DNA from: Tillus elongatus
Lineage: Eukaryota; Arthropoda; Insecta; Coleoptera; Cleridae
Reading direction: 5' to 3'
NCBI GenBank assembly: GCA_964006375.1
Contig: OZ023265.1
Coordinates: 163,582,118-163,646,117 of the forward strand
DNA length: 64,000 nucleotides
Of the stretch, positions 34,640-49,257 are shown piece after piece; positions within the stretch are counted from its first letter, which is position 1; each line of letters begins with the position of its first letter. Made by a program: the position numbers and the translations under genes. The notes beneath the pieces are model-generated. The model ran no database searches. It saw nothing but the letters and a program-made list of their open reading frames with translations, and was not told the DNA's origin.

Positions 34640-34835
34640 ACATCGTGGTTGGAAATTGAAACAAAAACTAGAATCACCCAAAAAAATCACAAACTAATAG
34701 CAGAAAACAATTCGCTGGATACGTATTTCGACAACGAAGTTGTCCTCATCAGTAGCTGTTGCTAAACTACGTACCTAGCGCGTTAGTATTTTGTGTTTTT
34801 TTAGGTGATTCTGCATTTTGTTTTACTTAAATACG
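34640..34835. repeat. fold-back repeat with hammerhead-like motif
   Basis: The left end (about 34661-34705) and right end (about 34788-34830) are inverted copies of an A-rich stretch with CAGAATCACC. The motif at 34714-34757 is between them. The same sequence begins the 3' end of the PLE at 10573. Confidence 0.75.
34714..34757 (-). ncRNA. hammerhead-ribozyme-like motif H2
   Basis: On the - strand: CTGATGA, stem II GACAAC/GTTGTC, GAAA, palindromic TACGTA, then TC. Stem I has a mismatch in its first pair. Confidence 0.65.
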
Positions 34836-34944
34836 TTAAGTACGTGTTTTGCAGATTAGAAACATTTTTGGTGGTAAAATTTATTTACATAATGATGATG
34901 TGTTGTCTACTCTGCAATGTGCCTCACTTAAGAGTGTAAAAAAT

Positions 34945-35640
<696 letters not shown>

Positions 35641-35814
35641 TCAGTTTAAATAGATTAAAGAATACTTGGTTTTAATTAGTCAAAAGAATTCCCCCGGTAC
35701 GTGCCAGTTCTGAGCTGACCTTTAATATATATATCGAATTTCGACCACCGCACAGGTCCACTCGTTTATATCCAATAACCTATCAGATTACGTGACTATA
35801 GGTACTTAGCGATT

Positions 35815-36070
35815 TTTAGCGAATTTTCTTGAAAACATTCACTAATGAGGAGATCACTCTTTTGAAATTTGAAAAACAATCTTCAAATGAGCGCAAACTA
35901 GGACCCCTAGAACCCATATCCATATCTTTCAGAAAAAAATTATATCTCGGGAAATAACAAAGTAAGGGCAACCAAATTTGGTACGCGTGTTTGTATTATA
36001 AGTAGTGACCCACGTACCAATTTAGGTCTGTTAGTTAAAAGACAAAAAAGTTATAGGCATTTAAAAAAAG
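35815..36070 (+). mobile_element. (TA)n-family 5' module lacking the TA tract
   Basis: TAGCGAATTTTC hairpin, ATGAGGAGATC, GAGCGCAAACTAGGACCCC, then fused directly to later module sequence. Confidence 0.65.
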
Positions 36071-36355
36071 GGGGTTTTCCTCAAAACGTCAATGTGGTGA
36101 TTTGAAACGTCAAAATTCGCAACATTTAGGCAAAGATCCTGAAACAAATACGGATTACGTAAAGAAAATGTCGCAAGAAGAGTGTTATGCAAACCCTTAA
36201 GTTTCCGCTTAAACAGTCATTGTCCTTCATTTTACTAAAATATTTACAGAAAATTCATTTCAAATAGACCCTTTCTCTGATGCTTTGGCTGTAGGTTTAG
36301 TTAAGTTGATGCTTTGGCTGTAGGTTTAGTTAAGTTTTTGGTTTAACGGTCTATA
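36070..36355 (+). repeat. dispersed repeat shared with 8430-8672
   Basis: Same order of shared blocks. Contains a short internal duplication of GATGCTTTGGCTGTAGGTTT. Confidence 0.7.
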
Positions 36356-36359
36356 ATTT

Positions 36360-37050
36360 TAACTAATTTTCGTAGAAAAAAATCGTTAATGAGGAGACCG
36401 CGACTTTGGAATTTTAAAAAGATTTCTTGAAATGAGCGCAAACTAGGCCCCCTATAATCCATATCCGGGTTTACTTTCAGTTTTTATCTGTTTACATATA
36501 TACAGGGTGTCGCATTTGTACAGTAAAGCTCAATATAATTGTTATTATACAAGATACGAAAAAAAATTGGATATGTTAATTATAGGGTGTCTTAAGCTGC
36601 ATCTTATAACAATATTCTGACAACCACAGAATGGTCCATAAGTCGTTGGTGATCCCGATAATTGTTTTTTGCGAACACCTTATATTATTGCATTTTTGTA
36701 TTTTTTTATCGAAATATGATGCATGTTTGTAAGAAAAAAATCGAGACGCAGTAAGTGCGTTTTGGTAGCGAATTTTCATTAAATCCTTCAAATTTCAACA
36801 ACTCAATTTGCTATTAACCTAAGGTTTTGTTGGCTGGGAAACCAGTTTTCTCGGACACATTTTAAATTTAATTTCGAAAAATTTTTGTACATTTTCAAAC
36901 AATAAGTAATTTTGATAAAATATGGTACATTGTTTCTACTATATAGGCTATACCGCTAACGAAATTGATGCCTACTTGCATTATAGAGATACATATTTGC
37001 TGTTAGAAACATGAAAATTTATTTCAATAGCGCACTTGCTGCGTCCAGAC
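36360..37050. mobile_element. (TA)n-family 5' module and back-to-back 3' ends
   Basis: A 5' module lies at 36360-36490. A - strand 3' end lies at 36743-36790 (ACGCAGTAAGTGCGT) and a + strand 3' end at 37022-37045 (GCGCACTTGCTGCGTCCAGA). Two 3' ends facing outward suggest a fold-back derivative. Confidence 0.65.
36501..36745 (+). repeat. dispersed repeat shared with 8979-9170
   Basis: Partner of 8979-9170, lying inside a (TA)n-family composite. Confidence 0.6.
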
Positions 37051-37252
37051 TTTTTTAAATCAATTAAAAGAGATGTTACGAGAAATTTTTAATTTTATTC
37101 AAAGAAAATTTTCAAAAAAATTTTATTCACTAGAAATTGCGAAGCAAATTTTTTTCACGCGAATTCGTAAACATATTTAATTTTTTTATCGAATTTTCGA
37201 AGAAAAAATTCGTTAATGCGTAGTTTTGAATGTTGAACACATTTTTTTAAAT

Positions 37253-37345
37253 GAGCGTGAACTAGCCCCCCTAGTGAAAACCACATCACATAATTTTTAA
37301 AGTGAGCGTGAACTAGCCCCCCTAGTGAAAACCACATCACATAAT
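37253..37345 (+). repeat. 51-bp tandem duplication
   Basis: GAGCGTGAACTAGCCCCCCT and following sequence occur at 37253 and 37304. Derived from a (TA)n-family 5' module. Confidence 0.85.
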
Positions 37346-38196
37346 GCACCCCTACAGAAGTCCAGAAAAGAGAAACCCCCTACCAACCCTCGTTTTCCCC
37401 CAAATCTTCCCCATGGCAGTTTCGTAAAGTTCTCAGAATCGTTAATATAATTTACAATTTACAATAGTTATTATAATTATTTTTTGCAACGATAAATTTA
37501 GTTACATACTTACCCTTAGTCATTCAATTCTTTTCCAGTTTTAGGAATTCAATAATAATAAGTTTTTCAAAAGAAGATCCAAATTTTTGTCAAAAATTAT
37601 TGCTACTATAACGCACTTACAAGACTTTTTTGTAAGATAATAATAATCTTTATTGGTTCCTTAAGTACCCAGATGGATGTAGAACACGTCATAGGTATAC
37701 AACACAATAATCTCCTCAGCAAACAACGATGTAAGAAAATAAAAGACAATACACAATAAAATTGAAATGCAGCAGCAACAGAATACTCTATCAAATCTAA
37801 AGTATAAACTATAAATACTTATACTATGATACACATAATCTCAAAGTAACAACCACAACAATGACTCTATCCAGTCCCATATACAATACAATGTACTGCA
37901 GCAATCATTGAACATGTCAGAAAATCAAACAACACATAACCCGAACAGTAAACCCACGCAAACAAAACACAAACACTGTCATAAAAGGTGTATAAATATG
38001 TACAATTAAAATGTGGGACTCAATTCAAGTGGACATAAAGCATTTATCATTAAAATTGATACTATAAAAGTCTTCCACTCTGTACAAAACCTGGTCAGTA
38101 AGAACCCTTCCCAGATGTACCTTAAGTCTGTGAGAGGGCAAGATTCTAACATCGCTAGGGAGGTGATTATACCTGTAACAATACAGGCTAATAAAA

Positions 38197-38245
38197 AAAG
38201 TTGGATGCAGCAAGTGCATTATGGTAGCGCACCTTCATAGAAATG
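38197..38245 (-). mobile_element. (TA)n-family 3' end with altered hairpin
   Basis: The hairpin reads ATGCAGCAAGTGCAT (38205-38219). Both stem strands changed so that pairing is kept relative to ACGCAGCAAGTGCGT. Confidence 0.6.
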
Positions 38246-38974
38246 AAGACTAAAGCAATTTCTGATTTGCAATGCCGATGAAAGCAGCGCTAGAACCCAA
38301 GAAGATTTCTTTCTTAAACTGGTGTGTATGGAAATCATTGACTTCAATGTCTTCGCAATAAAATTTCTTATAATTTTACGCGATTACTGCGATAATAATT
38401 TAATTGAATGTCCCAAATAAAACCGTCTTCGATGAATAACCTCATAAAGGGGTGAATGAGTAGCATAAGTGGAGTAATTAATTAGTTACAAGAGATAGAA
38501 ATTGTTACCCTTGGCTGTATAATGTTGAAATGTCCATATATGGAGGCTGCTGTAAAAAAGACATTCGCTTTCAACGGAAAATCGATGTAAAAGGTAATGA
38601 ATAAGGATTATGGTAAAGGGACACCCACATATTTAATCTAATATTAGTCGGGTCGGCCACCGCACGATATAATAAGACTATTACAAAATGGGTAGCTGAG
38701 CTGCTAATTGGATTCTCTTAGTATTAAAGATGATAGATGTATTACCATCCCAAAAAAGAATATATACACTTACATATGTAATAAATAATACATCTTTATT
38801 AACATTAAAAGATTTTGACAATGACAGTAACCTTGCTTTGCAGACGCTGCATATTAAGCATACTTGGAGAACCCAAATCATCACAACACGTTTTAAAAAA
38901 CCTGACGAATGTTTCACTAACAAGTTAGCGTCATCAGAAAATGAGTAATTCTAAATATATTATATCTTCAACTC

Positions 38975-39200
38975 TATTAGCAAATTTTCAGTAAGAAATT
39001 CGCTATTAGAGAGGTCACGATGAAAAGCTTTTGAAAAGATTTCTTCAAATGAGCGCGAGCGCGAATTTGAGTCCCTAGAACCCAAAACCAAGGTCAGTTA
39101 ATTTTTTTTATGTATCCCAAAAAATACTCAACTGATTTGAACGAAACTTGGCACATATCTTCATTGCATTAAGACCGCGGAGAAGTTCGTATATCAGCTA
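38975..39200 (+). mobile_element. (TA)n-family copy lacking the TA tract
   Basis: TAGCAAATTTTC/GAAATTCGCTA hairpin, GAGAGGTCACGATG, GAGCGCGAATTTGAGTCCC, then a right-module-like stretch TATCCCAAAAAATACTCAAC. Confidence 0.55.
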
Positions 39201-39867
39201 TAATGGACATCAGGGTAACTGTAGTGAGACTTTACATGTGGCTAGAAATAGTGCAAATAAATCTATGTTGTGAATTTTTTCCAAATTTAAAATAAAATCC
39301 CAAAGACATGCGTTGAGACGACTTAGAGGTTAAAGTCCAATGCCTAACAGAGTAGTTAACTGCCACGCGTAGATTGATCCATACAACAGGTATACACGAT
39401 ACATCAACGGTAACCAAACTAAATATATACCAGGCATTAAACATACTACCCAAACCAACAATCGTGAAATCTCAGCCGCAATTATGGAAAATGACAGACG
39501 ACATGAAATTAAAAATTTGCCAAGTGATTGTTATTTAACTTGGGGATTCAATAAATCATTAAAAGATACTATATTTGTAGCTTTATGAATGGCCTCAAAT
39601 ACAGTTTTAGATCAGCATAGATATATTATGCTGTCGCTTAATATAGCAAAAATGTAAACAAAATCAAGCCAAGTCTCTATAAAAATGATTCTAAAACAGT
39701 TTCTTTTATCTTTAAACTTAAACATAAGACCGAAACAGTCGTGGGATATGTTTCAATGGTAATTCAACAAATTCTGTAAATAATTGTTATGTATACTTTG
39801 AATATAATATCCCGGGCATGAAGCCGATCTAGTGTATCATGTAAACAAAACGTCAGTTGACGTATAC

Positions 39868-39934
39868 CTAGATGGCGTGGACGCGTCGCGCTTGCCTCAC
39901 AAGCAGAAGGTTACGTGATCGAATCCAGCTCGAT
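39868..39934 (+). other. tRNA-like SINE head or tRNA pseudogene
   Basis: GCGCTTGCCTCACAAGCAGAAGG resembles a tRNA anticodon arm (loop with CAC) and GATCGAATC at 39917-39925 is a perfect box B. The A box (GATGGCGTGG) is weaker and the acceptor stem does not close. Probably the head of a tRNA-derived SINE. Confidence 0.5.
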
Positions 39935-40504
39935 TAATGTATGTTTTTTATGTTTTATTTTGACATTTGGAGAAACAATAGTGCACAGATTTCATACGCT
40001 TTGAACAACGTCACATTTTTGTTTAAAACGCCTGAATAAGTTTGTCACCTTTAGTCTGAAATTATAATTTTGTTATTGTTGATATTGAAAAAACTGGTTT
40101 GATTAGGTTGACTAAAACGAAATCATACTGGCGATTAATAAGGAAAAATAACTGCTACGTTTATAATTTGGCAGATACTTTACTTTTCTAAATATGAATT
40201 AAGTTTCCTTCTGGAAATATTCTGTATAACTTTAATCAAATTTGTAATACAAGTTTCTTTTAAAGATACTTACACTATTTACAGATACAGCAAAATTTAG
40301 TTCTTTAGCTTCATAGAAAATTGAGTTTTGGGCATTTTTCTCAAAAGAGCTTGGAACGCGAGATTTTTTTTGATAATAGCGACATCGAAGGTAACACTTT
40401 CGAAAGAATTCTTCTAAATGTGCGCGTACTAGGACCTCTAAAGTCGATCTTTCGGTCTGTGTAAGTTTAAAGTATTAACTTTACTAATATGCCGTTTAAT
40501 AAAA

Positions 40505-40672
<168 letters not shown>

Positions 40673-41017
40673 TTTAAAGATCTTCTCATATTTAATTTTA
40701 AAAGCTACGGCACGCTCCTAAAAGTTTATTAAGGCGTTGTGTAATGTGCGTGGGAGAGGTTGACATAACGGATGTCTTAGTTTGTTTTCTTTGAATGTTG
40801 GAAAGCTACAACATTTGCCTAATAAATTGAAACAACCAGACAACCAGAGTTGTCAGTTTCAAAGTTTTATTACACAAGCTTGGGAAGTTTCTCTCGTTAG
40901 GAAAATTCACGGTAATATTTATTTCTAGAATTGATTTGTTATTCAAAAAGCTATATGGTAAAATCGACAGCTAAATAGTCTAAGCCTGATTTTAAGTTGT
41001 GATCCAAACATTAACTA

Positions 41018-42086
<1,069 letters not shown>

Positions 42087-42598
42087 TAAAAACCTTATAA
42101 TTATTAGTTGAATAAAACTTTTACAATTATAACATTTTTTATGAATTTAGTCTAGGGAGATTTATCTATAGATTCGGCATGCTGAAATGACCAACAACAC
42201 GATTCTTGGTCACGTGGTCAAAAATTAAATTACTGTTGGTTTTTACTGTTTTTTGCATTCTTATAGCAAAATGGCGCGGTTTATGTAGCGTGATATGTCA
42301 TATCAATTTATTTTTATTTTAGGTGAATGAGAGAATAGTTTTTTTTCGATTAATTATTTTAGTTTATATGAAAAGCTCGTGAATTAAATCATCGCCGAAA
42401 ACAATAAAGTTGTTTAATCATATTGCAAAAAAAGTGAGTTGTCCAAGACGCTAACCGTTAAAATAAGTTATGTTAAATTCTTTCACACAAAAATTGTGTA
42501 AATATCGCACAATTTGAAAATAAACTAATTTCTTATTTAGAATCGAAACTTAAAAATTAATAATGAATATATAAACCTTGGATAAATAATCATTTCAA
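42087..42598. other. intergenic stretch before the 5S-like sequence
   Basis: AT-rich with no supported feature. Confidence 0.5.
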
Positions 42599-42717
42599 GC
42601 GAACCGCTATACCACGTTAAAAAAACCAAATCTCGTGCGATCACCGAAGTTAAGCAATCTCTGGCATGTTCAGTGCCTGGATGGGTGACCGCCTGGTAAC
42701 ACCGTGTGCTATTGCCT
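42599..42717 (+). rRNA. 5S rRNA-like sequence (probable pseudogene or relic)
   Basis: 119 bases in the layout of 5S rRNA: start GCGAACC..TATACCACG, middle GCGATCACCGAAGTTAAGCA, then CTGGATGGGTGACCGCCTGG and AACACCGTGTG. A seven-T terminator follows (42717-42723). The internal promoter region is well kept. Helix II/III bases differ from the usual sequence, and the first and last bases pair poorly, so a retro-derived or decayed copy is likely. Confidence 0.75.
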
Positions 42718-42751
42718 TTTTTTGGGTAGTGACATTTCTGGTTTGTTCTTA

Positions 42752-43395
<644 letters not shown>

Positions 43396-43489
43396 TTTAT
43401 ATTCTACTGCAGGTAATCAGTCACTAACAATTTAGGGAGGTTTTGCCCGTATTTTTTGTAAAGTAATCTATCAGAAGACTACCCATAGG

Positions 43490-43749
43490 CGGCGGAGCGA
43501 GATTCATACACTGTCTTTAATTTTGATAACTAGTACATCTAGAAAGGGTAATTTATTATTAATTTCTAATTCATGGGTAAATTTTATTGAATCACATTTA
43601 TTGTTTATATTTGCGCTAAAATCTTCTATTCTCCAAATTTTTGTGCGAAAATATCATCCACGTAACGAGACCACACCTAGGAAAATACTCACTTTCACGA
43701 TCTGTTTGAAATCTACTCATGAAAAGGTCTGCAATAAATGGCGATAGAA
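43490..43749 (-). mobile_element. Penelope-like RT fragment
   Basis: On the - strand LSPFIADLFMSRFQTDRESEYF, then (one-base shift) [43 protein letters not shown]. The YVDD block is intact and flanks are lost. Confidence 0.75.
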
Positions 43750-43949
43750 AATACTAAAGACAAAGAACACACACCCAACACACAGTTACAGAAACTACCG
43801 TGAACCGAAACCGAACACTCCGTGTAGGAGACAAACACTCGTTCCACTACATCACGGAAGAGTGTGTTAGGCAGCAAAGTGATGCTGATCTAAGTAGATA
43901 ATTTTTACCACAATATCGCCGACACTTCTGCAAATAAACTCTTGAAGAA

Positions 43950-44136
43950 CTTTGTTTTAGGAAGATCTTATTGCAGAGTTAAATTCAAATCTATATTTAT
44001 GTATATTTGTTACCTTCTCTTTGTGCTGTGTAAGTCCATTTCACAATTATGTATTTTATTTGTGACGAACCATGTAACCGTTGATTGTTAAATAAATGTT
44101 ATGTTGTATTATTAAAATAATTCTGAATTTTACCTA
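43950..44136 (+). repeat. long direct repeat, left copy
   Basis: Starts CTTTGTTTTAGGAAGATC and ends AATTTTACCTAT. Matches 44238-44434. Confidence 0.85.
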
Positions 44137-44237
44137 TTAGTGAATTTTCATTAAAAAAATTCACTAATAGAGAGGCATCGATGGGGAGGCTTTCGGAAAA
44201 GTTCTTCAAATGAGCACGAGTTAGGGCCCCTGGAACC
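44135..44237 (+). mobile_element. (TA)n-family 5' module between long direct repeats
   Basis: TAGTGAATTTTC hairpin, GAGAGGCATCGATGG, GAGCACGAGTTAGGGCCCC. Flanked by 43950-44136 and 44238-44434, which are direct copies. Confidence 0.7.
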
Positions 44238-44434
44238 CTTTGTTTTAGGAAGATCTTATTGCAGAGTTAAATTCAAATCTATATTTATTCATATTTGTTA
44301 CCTTCTCTTTGTGATGTCTAAGTCCATTTTACAATTATGTATTTTATTTGCGACGGACCATGTAACCGTTGATGGCTAAATCAATGTTATAATGTTATGT
44401 TATCAAAACAATTGCAAATTTTAATTTTACCTAT
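44238..44434 (+). repeat. long direct repeat, right copy
   Basis: Same sequence with about a dozen differences. The pair encloses a (TA)n-family 5' module. Confidence 0.85.
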
Positions 44435-44689
44435 ATTACTTTTTATTAGGTTAGCAGACATGGTCAATCACTTAGTCCTTGACTGTTAATACTATAGCGT
44501 GTTCATTATTTTTGAAATGGTAAAATTTTGTCTAACGTATATATGCCTATTATATTAATAGGCTAACGTTTACGTCTTTGTTGGCATAGGGTATCATAAA
44601 ACTGATTAAATAATCGATGTTTAGCTTGCTAAGTAATGTAGAGCTGAACTTTTAGCAAAATGCCTTTTATGTTTGCAAAATCTGCTTTT

Positions 44690-45010
44690 CTACTCACCAT
44701 ACACCCACTGGACAGCTTTCCCGGTCTTCATAACATTGGGTGATCACCATACAATCGATGGTCGATGTCGCAGTCATGATACTTTGTCTCCAGCAGCTCT
44801 CTTCATTTCATTGTAACTTCCACACTTCATCAGTTGTCCCAGGCATTCCAGAAATGTTCTCCTTGGCCTGCCTCTTTTAATTTTTCCAGGATGTGTCCTT
44901 CAAATAATCTTTTCAGAAAGTTATTATCTCTCAGAATATAACCAATAAATTTTGCGAGCATCTTTCTTCTCTCCCTCTCCTAAGACTTTTATTCGTTTTG
45001 CTATCGGTGT
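44690..45010 (-). mobile_element. RTE/Vingi-like LINE 3' coding fragment
   Basis: On the - strand: MLAKFIGYILRDNNFLKRLFEGHILEKLKEAGQG, WNAWDN.MKCGSYNEMKRAAGDK. Same tail type as 28556-28930. The preceding 45010-45240 probably holds earlier RT sequence too degraded to read. Confidence 0.55.
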
Positions 45011-45443
45011 ACCATGTCCACGTTTCAAAAGCTTCATGTCGTGTTAATTTGTAGATCAAGTTTCCGCCCCATACACCACCACACTCCACATGTACGACTT
45101 GATGAACTGTTTCCTCAAGTCCTAATTAAAATGTTTATATGTAAGAAGAGTACTTTGTTGAATACTAGCTTTGCCATTGCAGTCCTCCTCCTCGGATCTT
45201 TGCTACATTTACCATGATATGTGATAATACTTCCAAGGTACATGAATACTTCGAATTGTTCTGATCAATTTGAATAATTCGTCTATCATTATTTTACTAC
45301 TAAATCATTATTATAATAGTTGACTGAGGTGACAAGATGTTTTCGTTGACTATTTTAAAGTAAATACGTCAGTAAGTGTTAAAATTATAATTGGAACCGA
45401 CAGAGCCGTAGCTGGAGTTAAATTTAAGGTAGGGCCGCAGTGG

Positions 45444-45550
<107 letters not shown>

Positions 45551-45803
45551 TGGAGTGGAAGTAAAAATTTTCTCAATGTGATGTAGTCAATCGATTTTTG
45601 TCGTACTTGACTTGTGAATATGAGGAGTGAGGTAATACCTAATTGTCAGGAAGGGGTGACTGATAAAAGCAAAAAGTTCATTTATTAAGGTTTATAACAT
45701 ATTTTAATATATGATATTCAATATAATAAAAAAGTTCTTCCGTTAAACAGCTGAATTCTTTGATTCGACATATTATTAAAAATGCAAAGGACTTCATTTA
45801 GGT

Positions 45804-46837
45804 CTACTGACTTCTTCTTTTTTCTTTTTTCAAATGCCAGAAATGCCTATTGATTGCAGTCCAAGTTGAAAACGTAGATTCAGATATGGCAATGCTACAT
45901 TCAATGGTCGCCACAGATGCCAAAAGTTCATATGTGTCTTTGAACACCTCTCCCTGCCTGTACAAAACTTGCATTGTGTTTTCCATATCATTCTCGCGAG
46001 GCCTTAAATAAGCTTTCACTAAAGTTGCCTCTTCCCTTGGTGGAATTGTTAGACCTGCAAAATCAGTTGAAATTGTAAATTGGATATAAATAAAAATTAA
46101 TAAATAACACTATGTTTTTTACAAGTATCAACATAGTTTTGTTTAATTTTCTCCAACTCACCTATGTTTTTCAACAGCACCATTTTGTCTACATTCAACT
46201 CATCGAGACTAGATCATGAATTTAGTAGATCACCGTTGTCCGAAAATCTTTGTAATTCAGCAGTTAGTATGTCCAATGTTTCGAAATACTCAGAGCATCC
46301 TGGTCTTCTATATTTTGTCTCGCGTAGGCACAGAAAGGGCTATACATCAAGTAGGCATCCATCCGTGCTGATTTTTTGACTTGTTTCTTCTGGGTCAGGT
46401 TTCTATGTTCGGAATCACCGCTTGTAATAGACTTAGCTCCTTTGAAAATTTGATGATACGTTTCATCTGATCTCAGTTTTGTAATTTCATTTAGGATGCA
46501 CTTTATAATTGTTATGGCCTCTTTCACCTGCGCTTCGGGCTTGTAAAGCTGCGCCTGCATGCTGAAGCATGGATAAGATTTTTTTGGCCACAACCATGGC
46601 AATTCGGAAATCCAAATTGAGGAAGACTTTTTTAATGCCGACACTCTAGGCAATGTTGTCACCGTTAAATCTGTCATTTTTAATTTCATCTAACGTCTTT
46701 AAAATCGATGAATTATTATCAGGTACAACTTTTGTAACTGTTAAGTGCCTTGACCAACGCTGTTTGAGGAGCCGGCCAATCCTTTTTCCACTATACAAAG
46801 CAGCTATTTTGCCAGGGTGAAAGAATTCATGTAACAT
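45804..46837 (-). pseudogene. hAT-superfamily transposase fragment (ZMYM1-like)
   Basis: Pieces on the - strand are FFHPGKIAAL...LLKQRWSRHLTVTKVV, then ALKKSSSIWI...SMQAQLYKPEAQVKEAITIIKCILNEITKLRSDETYHQIF, then (after a likely intron 46161-46055, GTGAGT..TGCAG) LTIPPREEATLVKAYLRPRENDMENT...SVATIECSIAISESTFSTWTAI. The RW-S and ESTFST segments match the order seen in ZMYM1/hAT proteins. A frameshift lies near 46680. Family call is by motif only. Confidence 0.5.
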
Positions 46838-47461
46838 GACGCATCAATCAAAAAATAGACGAATGAAAGGCATTTTCGAAATAGTCCTGATCACCATCAA
46901 ATGCAAGTGATGGTTCTGACAGTGGACGTACGGAAATTTTCGGCCCAATTTTTTTCTTTTCTGGCACAGAGTTGGTTTTATTTTTTATCTACGAAGGTAC
47001 TACATATTATATTATGTGCGCCGGGAGCACACTTTGGAGCCTAGATTTTCTAGGACAGAATGAAGATTTGTATTAAACTGTTCGACAAATCGGTAACTTC
47101 ACACTAAAGGCGTGTGTTTCTTGATTAAGCGGGTTGTCTGATTAAATGCAGTAAGCAGAAGTACTAACGTAGCAATTACTAGGGAGGAATGTCAATGATA
47201 GCATAAAAGAGGTAGAGATCTTCAATCTTTGTCCTGTGATGTAGAGAAGTACGATTGCCCCTGATAGATGAATCTCCTTTAACTAAGTGACGGATTAAGG
47301 GGGGTGGGGTCCATGGCCAAAGAAGTTCAGGTTAATAGCAAATTGAGCTATTGAAATTTGAAGTATATAATGGAAGTTCACTCCCATAACGCAACTGCTA
47401 TGTTATATTTTGATAGAAAATGCAAAAATGCAATATAAGGCATGTTAAAGTTGAACCTCGA
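46838..47461. other. intergenic stretch
   Basis: A decayed (TA)n-family 3' end (CATAACGCAACTGCTATG) at 47385-47402 is the only sign. Confidence 0.4.
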
Positions 47462-48072
47462 GGAGTCGCTCAAGGTTCAACTTTAGCCCCTACTTTGTTT
47501 CTTCTTCATCAATGACCTCCTCTCTAGCACATCCAACCCAGTTCACAGTTACGCGGACGACAGCACCCTCCACTCAAATATACAATATTCTGTCTCTTTA
47601 GCCCAATTAGATGAGGTTCGCAGACTCATGGAGCGTTCTGTCTCTGTTGATCTCCAAAAAATATTAGACTGGGGAAGTAGAATTCTTGTACAATTCAACT
47701 CCACCAAATCTCAGTCTTGCTTTCTATCTCATAAGAGATACACCAGCCCGAGACCCATCATAATGAACAACCAAGTTATTCAAAGTAATGAGTCCTTTTC
47801 ACTTGTTGGCATTTCTGTGGAAAATCTCAATTGGCACCAACATGTCACATCAATTGCAGAACTTCCGGGTTCGCAAATACTTTTCACCAGCTAATCTTTA
47901 TACCTTATATACTTCACAAATAAGGCCATACCTCGAATACTGCTCCCAGGTCTGGGGTGCCGCTGTCGCTTATTTGCTCGCCATCCTGGACTCCATTCAG
48001 AAGAGAGCTCTACGTCTCATCGGTGACCCTACCGACTGTAAACCCTCGTGGTGTGTTGTTGAAATAATAATT
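47462..48072 (+). mobile_element. LINE NL1 fragment with internal deletion
   Basis: Contains [41 protein letters not shown], then jumps to the 3' tail CCCTCGTGGTGTGTTGTTGAA at about 48042. The C-terminal region of ORF2 is missing. Confidence 0.8.
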
Positions 48073-48117
48073 TTAAAAAATGCTTGATTAGAAGAAAAAA
48101 TAATTGTATCGCCAACT

Positions 48118-48215
48118 AGGTGTCCTAGTTTGCGCTCATTTGAAGAATTTTTTTTAATTCAAAAGTCGCGATCTCATTAGTGGATTTTTAAAAGAAAATT
48201 GCTAGTGACGGAAAT
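48118..48215 (-). mobile_element. (TA)n-family 5' module, decayed
   Basis: On the - strand ATGAGCGCAAACTAGGACAC and GAGATCGCGACTTTTGAATT with the decayed 5' hairpin. Confidence 0.6.
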
Positions 48216-49257
48216 TTTACAAATATGGAATTTCCAGGTCTACTGAATCATTTCCCTGAAATTTGAGTAAAATCACAAATTTCCATAATTTTCGAGGGCA
48301 TTCAAATTCCCTGTTTTTTACCAGTCGCTGGGTACCCTGAATGAAATGTATTAAGGAATTTTAATAAAGAAAATCAATTTTAACATTTGCAGCTTTATTG
48401 CAAATACCTGATCTTCAAAAATAAAAGGGAATCAGTTTAAATAAAATAAATACACATCATCTAGTTTTTTACTTACAACAAAACAATCGATACATTATTT
48501 ACAACAGATGTAACCACTTTCGTTCATTTTACAAATGTTACAATTTTTAATAATATTTGTATAGTAAAAGAAAACAGAAATGATAAATTGACTCACGAAT
48601 TACAATACATATGGACTCACAAATTACAATACATATTGACGAAAAACGGTATTTATTAGAGGTGTGCAAAGCTTTGAAATTTCGAATCGAACCCGAACTT
48701 GAACCGAACCTTCCGTCCGAAAACTTGTTCATGCTAGGCGATGTTAAAGTAGTTCGAAGTTCGAAATATGTAATTCTCTAAAATAGTTCCAAGTTCGTTA
48801 CTTAAAAATACTTTGAAATTGAACTTTATAGGTATTCAATGCTGCTAACGGTAGTGAAGTTGTAACTCAGTAGATGCCCCGTTAACTCTGTTGCGGCGCT
48901 TTAAACTCGGTATCGGTCATTGAGTCGGTAGCGTAATTTTAGATTTCACTCATGCATATGTTTGACAGTTTGTGGAACACCGAAACAAGACAGAGCCATT
49001 TAACAATCACATTTTTTTTATATATCTTTATATATCCTAGCATCTCAGCATCTTTTTCGATTTCAACATTATAATGGCAATGTTCGAAACTGATCGGTAA
49101 AGTAAATTTTCAGAACTTATGATGATAATTGCAGATTGCCTTTCGGAAACACTAGAATAAACTTTTTTTTTTACAAAACACTTTAATATACACAATCAAG
49201 AGTTACTTAAAATTTTAAGTGGTTACTTTATATACTCACTTTTATCCCTCTGGTACA

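Larger units (their letters stand above)
37346..39840. other. intergenic stretch with only (TA)n-family scraps
   Basis: Apart from pieces at 37600-37640 (3' end scrap), 38197-38245 and 38975-39200, no gene or repeat is recognised. Confidence 0.45.
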
